The translations under genes and the position numbers were made by a program. DNA of 5,545 nt from an uncultured Collinsella sp. (lineage in GTDB: Bacteria; Actinomycetota; Coriobacteriia; Coriobacteriales; Coriobacteriaceae), in the NCBI GenBank assembly GCA_900552995.1, contig USBX01000075.1, positions 1-5,545 of the forward strand, read 5' to 3'. Shown here in pieces: positions 1 through 4,503 of the stretch. Position 1 is the first letter of the stretch. Each line of letters starts with the position of its first letter. The notes under the pieces are model-generated. The model saw nothing but the letters and a program-made list of their open reading frames with translations, ran no database searches and was not told the DNA's origin.

Positions 1-48
1 CGAGATTAGCGAGTGTCTCGTGGGCTCGGAGATGTGTATAAGAGACAG
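1..48 (+). other. Illumina Nextera i7-side adapter with index (non-genomic)
   Basis: This is synthetic sequence, not genome. Bases 1-6 (cgagat) match the 3' end of the P7 flow-cell part. Bases 7-14 (tagcgagt) occupy the 8-nt i7 index slot; the reverse complement ACTCGCTA is, from memory, Nextera XT v2 index N716. Bases 15-29 (gtctcgtgggctcgg) are the Nextera read-2 segment, and bases 30-48 (agatgtgtataagagacag) are the exact 19-bp Tn5 mosaic end. All four blocks are contiguous and in the correct order. Genomic sequence therefore starts at base 49, which marks the Tn5 cut in that library fragment. The adapter was not trimmed before assembly. Confidence 0.98.
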
Positions 49-671
49 ACCACACGCGTCACGGTGTCGATGACCTCCTTGCCCGATACGCCCGTGTCGC
101 ACTGCAGCAGGCCATCGGGGATAAGCATACGGTCCTCGCCGGCGATCTTGCGTTTCTTGTCCACATAGCCGATCTCCATGGTGCTTGCACGCACGATTGC
201 ATAGCTCGGCACCTTTTGCGAAGGGTTCGGCAGAATGGCGTAGTGGCGCGCAATGTCGTTGCGCACCTCGCCCTCTTCGCGACCTACCTCGTGCATAAAA
301 GCCTGCTTGGAGCCCAGCAGCATCACGGCAAACCAGCGGGCATCCTCATCGTCATCAAAGTCCGCCACAAGCACGTCAGTGGACTCGGCTTTCTCGGCCT
401 TGGTAAGTTCGGAAGAGATGAACTCCGCAATCTGCTGAGACAGGTCCACGAACTCACGCTCACCAAAGAAATAGCCCTTGAGCTCGCCGCCGAATGCGGA
501 GTTCTCGGCAAACGTGGCGCGTTTATTGTCGGCCGAGGTGCGTGCGCGGCGCAGATGCGTGGTCACGAAGTTGCGCACGGTACGGCTCTCGATATCGAGC
601 TCGCGCTGGCTCATAACGTTGACGGCAGAGTCAAAGTCCAGGATATGCAGAATCGCGTGATTGATTTTCAT
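49..671 (-). CDS. Nucleoid-associated protein, NA37/YejK (NdpA) family, C-terminus cut by adapter
   Basis: Family members bind the bacterial nucleoid; the biochemical role is poorly defined. The 207 intact codons match the N-terminal and central part of the Firmicutes/Actinobacteria form of the family: the opening INHAILHILD (residues 3-12), an aromatic amphipathic stretch GYFFGEREFVDLSQQIAEF (66-84), an acidic strand region around VLVADFDDDED (100-110), and the ILPNPSQKVPSYAIV segment (146-160). E. coli YejK is about 335 aa, so roughly the last third is missing. The last complete genomic codon is 51-53; everything after it in frame comes from the adapter, ending in the known artefact peptide CLLYTSPSPRDTR. 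I prefer the ATG at 671 over the one at 680, because the only SD-like bases (AACGGA on the coding strand, + 681-686) abut the 680 ATG with no spacer but lie 9 nt from the 671 ATG. The gene follows the hydrolase gene in the same direction after a 111-bp gap. The family call is from remembered similarity, with no single catalytic motif to check. Confidence 0.85.
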
Positions 672-709
672 ATACGGCATTCCGTTCTAGATCGATTTCG
701 GCACGAATC

Positions 710-715
710 AGTATA
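710..715 (-). promoter_or_regulatory. Candidate -10 element for the NA37-family gene
   Basis: On the minus strand this hexamer reads TATACT, five of six matches to TATAAT, and would place the transcription start about 30 nt before the ATG at 671. No convincing -35 hexamer sits 16-18 nt upstream, where the sequence is GC-rich (around 733-738). The gap also holds a REP-like palindrome (747-779), so co-transcription from the hydrolase gene is possible but not needed. Weak support. Confidence 0.3.
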
Positions 716-746
716 GCGGTCGAGCCCGCCCCGGGCGCATCGAAGC

Positions 747-779
747 TTGGTGCATCGGGGACAGGTTGCTTTGCACCAA
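747..779. repeat. REP-like palindromic repeat, copy 1
   Basis: A 33-bp element with perfect 8-bp inverted arms, TTGGTGCA (747-754) and TGCACCAA (772-779), around a 17-nt centre that contains GGGGACAGGTTG. It lies 3 bp beyond the stop codon of the hydrolase gene. It matches copy 2 (1973-2005) at 29 of 33 positions in the same orientation. No T-run follows the stem on the minus strand, so it is not a standard intrinsic terminator, although a hairpin here could protect the 3' end of the hydrolase mRNA. Short intergenic palindromes with a GGGG(A/T)CAGGT core resemble repeats I associate with REP-associated (RAYT, Y1/IS200-like) transposases; that link is inferred. Confidence 0.75.
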
Positions 780-782
780 TGG

Positions 783-1943
783 TTAGCGCAGGAGCTCGGA
801 CTGCCAAGCCTCGAGCTGTTCTGCCAAACTCTTGCCGGCAGCGGGCACGTCGATCTGGGGTCGTTTGGGCAGCAGCGCACACTTAAGAATCGCAACGATG
901 GTCTGCGAGACAAAGCGTCGTGTATCCTCGTCAAAGCCTTGCGCAGCCTGGAGCATCACGGGCAGGCTCTCGCGCAGATTCCCGGCGATATCCGCAAACC
1001 GCTCAGCACCCGTAGCCTCAAACACGGAGAACAACGCATCTACAAAACGCTCGCGCTCGTTAGGCGACACCGCAAGCAGCATCTCGCGAATGGAGCCATC
1101 AACGTATCGAGCACCGGCGGACAGGCGCTCACAGTACACGAAGTCGCGACCATCAACCACCCAGCTAAAGGGATTATGCTGAAGCAGGCTGAACTCGGTG
1201 CTCTCAACGATGGCATAGTCCTCCTGTGTCTCGAACATCATGCCAAAGATCGACGACCGAGGTAGCGTCTTGTCGATTCGACCGGAAAGATCGGCAAAGG
1301 CGTTGCCGTTCAGAAACTCCTCGACGAAGCCCGGGCCATCATGGGAATACGCCCGTTCGATTCGTTCACGGGCAACATCGGAGCACATCGCTGCACCGTA
1401 CACCGCAAGGTTTCCACCCTTGGAATGACCCCCGCACAAAAGCGGCCCGCCAATCGCATCCGCCGCCTCGTCCACATAACGTGCCGCGGATTCCTGGGCC
1501 GGCACAGGACACCGGAACGCCATGTTAAAGTCTTCTTTCCAGCCCACAATCGTACTATCGGTCCCCCGGAAGGAAAGATAACTAAACCCCGCCGGAAACC
1601 GGAACGCCATGGCTGCAAACTGCTCCGTCGCCACCATATCGCTCACAGCACGATAGCCGCAAACGTGCACGCCACGGTAGCGAGGACTTGCTGCCACGGC
1701 CTCCAACAAGGCCCTGCTCCCCTCTGGATCCCACAAGTCGTCAATCATGTCCCGATAGCACTCGGCACGCAGCAGCTCGCGTACGTCTAGGCCCTGCCAG
1801 TTCGTCAGCTCCGCCATATCACCCGGCAAACGCAAATAAGACAACCACGCAAAGACCAGGCTATCCACCGCGCAGAACGGCCGCTCCTCAAACGGATCAA
1901 ACGCCGTCTGAGCATAGGTCAAAAAATTAGGCGAATCCGACAT
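783..1943 (-). CDS. Mbeg1-like (PF11187, formerly DUF2974) alpha/beta-hydrolase
   Basis: A 386-residue predicted serine hydrolase of the lipase-like alpha/beta-hydrolase fold; substrate unknown. The N-terminus (NFLTYAQTAFDPFEERPFCAVDSLVFAWLSYLRLPG, in two parts at residues 6-25 and 26-41) fits the family's usual opening, which ends in a VD-LI/VF--LSYL motif. FRGTD (125-129) is the lipase-like beta-strand motif. GGHSKGGNLA (171-180) is the nucleophile elbow with Ser174. The likely rest of the triad is Asp202 in the YSHDGPGF motif and His256 in LLQHNPFSW, both characteristic of this family; the pairing is inferred. I see no signal peptide and no clear membrane segment, so it is probably cytoplasmic. 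The ATG at 1943 has a strong SD (GGGAGGG, + 1946-1952) at short spacing, and the next Met is at residue 43. The gene appears monocistronic: a terminator for ldh lies upstream at 2004-2040, and REP-like repeats flank it on both sides. It appears intact. Confidence 0.88.
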   Translation of the reverse strand: MSDSPNFLTYAQTAFDPFEERPFCAVDSLVFAWLSYLRLPGDMAELTNWQGLDVRELLRAECYRDMIDDLWDPEGSRALLEAVAASPRYRGVHVCGYRAVSDMVATEQFAAMAFRFPAGFSYLSFRGTDSTIVGWKEDFNMAFRCPVPAQESAARYVDEAADAIGGPLLCGGHSKGGNLAVYGAAMCSDVARERIERAYSHDGPGFVEEFLNGNAFADLSGRIDKTLPRSSIFGMMFETQEDYAIVESTEFSLLQHNPFSWVVDGRDFVYCERLSAGARYVDGSIREMLLAVSPNERERFVDALFSVFEATGAERFADIAGNLRESLPVMLQAAQGFDEDTRRFVSQTIVAILKCALLPKRPQIDVPAAGKSLAEQLEAWQSELLR

Positions 1944-1945
1944 GG

Positions 1946-1952
1946 CCCTCCC
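1946..1952 (-). promoter_or_regulatory. Ribosome binding site of the hydrolase gene
   Basis: The minus strand reads GGGAGGG ending 2 nt before the ATG at 1943; the core GGAGG is 3 nt from the start. The match to the anti-SD is strong but the spacing is shorter than usual. It still supports this start, as no other in-frame start lies nearby. Confidence 0.6.
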
Positions 1953-1960
1953 ATCAACTA

Positions 1961-1986
1961 TGGTGTATTGGGATGGTGCATTGGGG
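1961..1986. repeat. 13-bp tandem duplication of the repeat arm
   Basis: TGGTGTATTGGGA (1961-1973) is followed directly by TGGTGCATTGGGG (1974-1986), 11 of 13 bases identical. The second unit is the left arm and start of the core of REP-like copy 2, so the arm seems to have been duplicated, or an older element decayed next to it. It lies between the REP-like element and the SD of the hydrolase gene. Confidence 0.6.
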
Positions 1987-2005
1987 TCAGGTTACTTTGC
2001 ACCAA
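1973..2005. repeat. REP-like palindromic repeat, copy 2
   Basis: The arms TGGTGCA (1974-1980) and TGCACCA (1998-2004) are perfect 7-bp inverted repeats around a 17-nt centre that contains GGGGTCAGGTTA. It has the same orientation as copy 1 (747-779); the differences are one flanking base, C/T and A/T around the G-run, and G/A after CAGGTT. It lies upstream of the hydrolase gene and abuts the ldh terminator: the A-run at 2004-2007 (T-run on the coding strand) overlaps the repeat end. With the ldh terminator immediately before it and only about 60 bp left to the hydrolase ATG, any private hydrolase promoter must lie in or beside this repeat. Confidence 0.75.
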
Positions 2006-2040
2006 AAGGCGCCCGGGCCGTGTGGACCCGGACGCCTTCA
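2004..2040 (-). terminator. Intrinsic terminator of ldh
   Basis: Read on the minus strand, a 14-bp stem (arms + 2025-2038 and + 2006-2019, two G·U pairs) closes a 5-nt loop (2020-2024) and is followed by TTTT (2007-2004), partly shared with the stem base. It lies about 30 nt after the ldh stop codon, in the direction of ldh transcription. The long GC-rich stem makes this a confident rho-independent terminator despite the short U-run. Confidence 0.85.
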
Positions 2041-2069
2041 TTGTAGCTTTTCGCTCTAGCGAGCTTGAT

Positions 2070-3020
2070 TTAGCAGGAGAAATCGACGCTGTCGATGATG
2101 TCCTTGAGGGCCTTGGCGGAGACGGTGAGCTCATGCTGCTCGTCATCGTTCAGCGGCACGGGGACGCGGCAGACAACGCCGTCGCGGCCAACGACGGTCG
2201 GCATGGAGATGGCAAGATCGGACAGGCCATACTCGCCCACCATGAGCGAGGAGACAGGCAGAACGGTCTGCTCATCGCGCATAACGGCGGTGCAGATGCG
2301 CTTGACGGCCATGGCGACGCCATAGTAGGTGGCGTGCTTCTTCTCGATGATGGTGTAGGCGGAGTTCTTGACGTCCTCGGCGATGCGCTTCTCGGCAGCC
2401 TCATGCTCCAGGTGGCCGTGAAGCTCACAGAAGGTGTTCAGCGGAACGCCGGCAACCTGAGCGCTGGACCAAGCGACAAACTCGGAGTCGCCGTGCTCAC
2501 CCATGACATAGGCCTGGACATCGCGCGGGTCAACCTCGACGTGAGCGCCAAGCATCTGCTGCAGGCGGCCAGTGTCGAGCACGGTGCCGGAACCGATGAC
2601 GTGGCCCTCGGGCAGGCCGGACATCTTGATGGCGGCGTAGGTCAGAACATCGACCGGGTTGGAGACGATTAGCAGAATGCCGTCGAAGCCGGACTTCTTA
2701 ATCTCGGGGATAATGGACTTAAAGATGTTGACGTTCTTGTTGACCAGGTCCAGGCGGGTCTCACCGGGCTTCTGGGCAGCGCCAGCGGTGACAACGATCA
2801 TGGCGGCGTCGGCGACATCGGAATAATCGCCGGCGTAGATCTTCATCGGCTCGGCAAACGTCATGCCGTGCGCGATATCCAGGGCCTCACCCTCGGCACG
2901 GTTCTTGTCCACGTCGATGAGGACCATCTCGGAGAACAGACCACTCTGCATCAGTGCGAACGCCGAAGACGAACCGACGAAACCGCAGCCGACAATAGCG
3001 ACCTTTTTCTCGTTAACCAT
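2070..3020 (-). CDS. ldh: L-lactate dehydrogenase (NAD-dependent)
   Basis: This cytoplasmic enzyme reduces pyruvate to L-lactate with NADH (EC 1.1.1.27), regenerating NAD+ in fermentation. At 316 aa it has the normal family length. The Rossmann glycine motif is GCGFVG (residues 11-16), and Asp36 ends the second strand, as expected for NAD over NADP. The substrate loop reads AAQKPGETR: Gln83 stands where malate dehydrogenases have Arg, so lactate rather than malate, and Arg89 is the loop arginine. Asn121, Asp149, Arg152 (substrate carboxylate) and the proton-relay His176 in GEHGD are all present. The positions equivalent to Arg173 and His188 of FBP-activated LDHs are Gln154 and Gln169, suggesting loss of the classical fructose-1,6-bisphosphate site. 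The start at 3020 has SD GGGAG (+ 3027-3031) with 6-nt spacing and puts the first beta strand right at the N-terminus. An upstream in-frame ATG at 3098 would add 26 residues that run through a hairpin and have no family counterpart. It is probably monocistronic, with a terminator at 2004-2040. Confidence 0.96.
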   Translation of the reverse strand: MVNEKKVAIVGCGFVGSSSAFALMQSGLFSEMVLIDVDKNRAEGEALDIAHGMTFAEPMKIYAGDYSDVADAAMIVVTAGAAQKPGETRLDLVNKNVNIFKSIIPEIKKSGFDGILLIVSNPVDVLTYAAIKMSGLPEGHVIGSGTVLDTGRLQQMLGAHVEVDPRDVQAYVMGEHGDSEFVAWSSAQVAGVPLNTFCELHGHLEHEAAEKRIAEDVKNSAYTIIEKKHATYYGVAMAVKRICTAVMRDEQTVLPVSSLMVGEYGLSDLAISMPTVVGRDGVVCRVPVPLNDDEQHELTVSAKALKDIIDSVDFSC

Positions 3021-3043
3021 TAGAAACTCCCATCTCTCTCCAC

Positions 3044-3077
3044 AAACAAGCCGCCCGGGAACGACCCGAGCGGCTTG
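3044..3077 (-). terminator. Hairpin in the ldh leader, possible terminator or attenuator
   Basis: CAAGCCGC (3047-3054) pairs with GCGGCTTG (3070-3077); after one C/A mismatch, CGGG (3056-3059) pairs with CCCG (3065-3068) around a 5-nt loop. On the minus strand it is followed by only TTT then G, so termination would be weak. It begins about 145 nt after the aminotransferase stop codon and ends about 26 nt before the ldh ATG. It may be the terminator of the aminotransferase transcript or a stem in the ldh leader; no better terminator is visible closer to the aminotransferase stop. Confidence 0.5.
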
Positions 3078-3109
3078 CCGTAATCCCAATACATCCAATC
3101 GGGACTTTG

Positions 3110-3115
3110 ATTATG
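3110..3115 (-). promoter_or_regulatory. Candidate -10 element of ldh
   Basis: The minus strand reads CATAAT, five of six matches to TATAAT, about 90 nt before the ldh ATG. No good -35 lies at 16-18 nt, where there is only a T-rich tract (ATTTTT region near 3133-3138). Just downstream, TCCCAAT (3084-3090) and ATCGGGA (3098-3104) form an imperfect 7-bp inverted repeat that could be an operator. I found no clear Rex box (TTGTGAA-type dyad). If this promoter is used, the hairpin at 3047-3077 lies inside the transcript. Confidence 0.3.
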
Positions 3116-3221
3116 CTCCTATTCGCAGCCAAAAATCGACCGTTTACCGAAATTGTTTGCAGGATTCGTAAAATAACTGCACGAAATCGGTTTCGAGCTA
3201 TTGACGAGCCGAAATACCTTT

Positions 3222-4385
3222 CTAATACAGGCCCGCCTCGCGAATGGCCTCGACAGCCAAAGCAATCTGATCGGGCGGCAGAACCAGCGCCATGCGCACG
3301 TGCCCCTCGCCCGAAGGACCAAAGCTCGCGCCCGGCGTCACCACAACGCCGGCCTTCTCCATAAGCTCCTCGCAAAACGCCATAGAATCGGTGCGGCCAC
3401 CGGGGAGCTTGGCCCACACAAACATAGATCCATGCGCGTTGGGACGCTCCCAGCCCAGGCCCTCAAGACCGTCGCACAGGGCATCGCGGCGCTCCTGGTA
3501 CTTCAGACGCTGCGCCTCGACCTCATCGCGTGGGCCATTAAGGCACGCGATAGCAGCCTTCTGGATCGGGAAGAACATACCAAAGTCGATCTGGCCGCGC
3601 AGCTTGGCAAAGGCAGAGACCACGTCCTCGCGGCCGACCAAAAAGCCGATACGCGCACCGGTAACGTTAAACGACTTGGAGAGCGAGAAGAACTCCACGC
3701 CCACCTCGAGCGCGCCGGGATACTGCAAGAAGCTGCCACCCGGCTCACCGTCAAACACGATGTCGGAGTATGCGTTGTCATGGACGATGAGCAGATCATG
3801 CTCGCGGGCGAAAGCGATGATCTCCTCGTAGACCTCGGGCGTGCCCACCGAGCCGACCGGGTTTGCGGGCAGCGACACGATCATATACTTGGCACGATCG
3901 GCCACCTGGGGATCGATACCCGCCACATAGGGCAGGTAATTATGCTCGGCGACCAACGGATAGTATTCAAGCTTGGCATCGGCGATCTTGGCGCCCGCCT
4001 CAAAGACCGGGTAGCACGGATCGGGAACCAGAATGGTGTCGCCAGGATCGAGCAGGGCCAGGCCCAAATGACCCACGCCCTCCTGCGTGCCGTTGCACGA
4101 CTGCACCATGGACGGCGTAATGCCCGAAACGCCAAAGCGACGCTCATAGTAATCGCACACGGCTTGCTTGAGTTCGGGCAGGTCGCGCAGGGCATACTTC
4201 CACATCTCGGGATCTTGGGCTGCTTGCGTGAGTGCCTCGACCACGTGGTCGTACGGCTTAAAGTCGGGCGTGCCCACGCTCATGTTGTAAATGGTCTTGC
4301 CCTGAGCCTTCAGCGCGAGAAGCTTGTTGTTGAGCGAGGCGAAGACCTCCGCGCCAAAGCGGTCGAGACGCTGCGATGCCTGCAT
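3222..4385 (-). CDS. Class I/II PLP-dependent aminotransferase
   Basis: A 387-residue fold-type I aminotransferase that moves an amino group between an amino acid and a 2-oxo acid using pyridoxal phosphate. The key residues are in the right order: SVGTPDF (residues 36-42) near the N-terminus; Tyr125 in DPCYPVF; Asn175 in PANPVG; Asp203 and Tyr206 in HDNAYSD; the Schiff-base Lys237 in SLSKSFN; Arg245 in GARIGF (cofactor phosphate); and Arg364 in HVRMAL (substrate alpha-carboxylate). Overall it resembles the group often annotated as LL-diaminopimelate or alanine/aspartate aminotransferase, but the amino-group donor cannot be fixed from motifs and no lysine or alanine pathway gene is adjacent. 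The start at 4385 has SD AAAGGTGG (+ 4390-4397) with a 4-nt spacer. The in-frame ATG at 4475 would add 30 residues translated from the terminator hairpin, so I reject it. An intrinsic terminator lies just upstream, so expression may depend on read-through. Confidence 0.92.
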   Translation of the reverse strand: MQASQRLDRFGAEVFASLNNKLLALKAQGKTIYNMSVGTPDFKPYDHVVEALTQAAQDPEMWKYALRDLPELKQAVCDYYERRFGVSGITPSMVQSCNGTQEGVGHLGLALLDPGDTILVPDPCYPVFEAGAKIADAKLEYYPLVAEHNYLPYVAGIDPQVADRAKYMIVSLPANPVGSVGTPEVYEEIIAFAREHDLLIVHDNAYSDIVFDGEPGGSFLQYPGALEVGVEFFSLSKSFNVTGARIGFLVGREDVVSAFAKLRGQIDFGMFFPIQKAAIACLNGPRDEVEAQRLKYQERRDALCDGLEGLGWERPNAHGSMFVWAKLPGGRTDSMAFCEELMEKAGVVVTPGASFGPSGEGHVRMALVLPPDQIALAVEAIREAGLY

Positions 4386-4389
4386 GGTG

Positions 4390-4397
4390 CCACCTTT
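4390..4397 (-). promoter_or_regulatory. Ribosome binding site of the aminotransferase
   Basis: The minus strand reads AAAGGTGG, 4 nt before the ATG at 4385. It decides the start against the longer frame opening at 4475. Only 6 bases separate it from the T-run of the terminator at 4404-4435. Confidence 0.75.
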
Positions 4398-4403
4398 CGA
4401 TAT

Positions 4404-4435
4404 AAAAAACGCGGCGCTCCGACAAGAGCGCCGCG
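4404..4435 (-). terminator. Intrinsic terminator between nadE and the aminotransferase
   Basis: On the minus strand a perfect 10-bp GC-rich stem (arms + 4426-4435 and + 4410-4419) with a 6-nt loop (4420-4425) is followed by six T's (4409-4404). It lies 68 nt after the nadE stop codon and would end nadE transcripts. Its T-run ends only 18 nt from the aminotransferase ATG, leaving no room for a downstream promoter. Transcripts of that gene therefore must cross it, by read-through or by regulated attenuation. Confidence 0.92.
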
Positions 4436-4437
4436 CG

Positions 4438-4484
4438 ATACGGGCCATCAGATTGCAAAAGTGTAACGCTTGCAACCCCCGTAT
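4438..4484 (-). promoter_or_regulatory. Nested stem-loop in the aminotransferase leader (candidate attenuator element)
   Basis: The outer arms ATACGGG and CCCGTAT (+ 4478-4484 and 4438-4444, perfect 7 bp) enclose an inner 8-bp stem GGTTGCAA/TTGCAATC (+ 4470-4477 and 4451-4458, one G·U) with an 11-nt loop; a 6-nt bulge (4445-4450) lies on one side. The outer and inner stems are continuous on the 5' side. The terminator stem begins 2 nt later in the transcript. This layout, a structured element followed by terminator and then SD, is what a small cis-acting leader looks like, but I recognise no known riboswitch class. The two TTGCAA palindromes could instead be protein binding sites. A poor promoter match (TTGCAA, 17 nt, TCTGAT) overlaps the same bases. 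Confidence 0.45.
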
Positions 4485-4503
4485 TGGTTCAATTTAGCCA
4501 ACC

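Noticed and set aside
724..736. GCCCG/CGGGC short palindrome as a terminator of the hydrolase gene
   Set aside because: The stem is only 5 bp with a 3-nt loop, and no T-run follows on the minus strand.
747..2005. CRISPR-type repeat pair
   Set aside because: There are only two copies more than 1.2 kb apart with a gene between them. There is no spacer periodicity and no cas gene.
3021..3098. Upstream ATG at 3098 as the start of ldh
   Set aside because: The extra 26 residues are translated across the leader hairpin, have no family counterpart, and lie before a well-spaced SD for the ATG at 3020.
3182..3195. CGAAA/TTTCG hairpin as the aminotransferase terminator
   Set aside because: The stem is 5 bp and AT-rich, and the following T's are interrupted and distant. 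It is too weak to call.
3201..4466. Long plus-strand open frame (421 codons) opposite the aminotransferase, and similar ones at 1968-2672 and 747-1265
   Set aside because: They are antisense shadows of GC-rich coding sequence. They show no recognisable domain or family motif, while the minus strand carries complete catalytic motif sets.
4386..4475. Upstream ATG at 4475 as the start of the aminotransferase
   Set aside because: The extension is the translated terminator and leader structure. The ATG at 4385 has a good SD and family-typical length.
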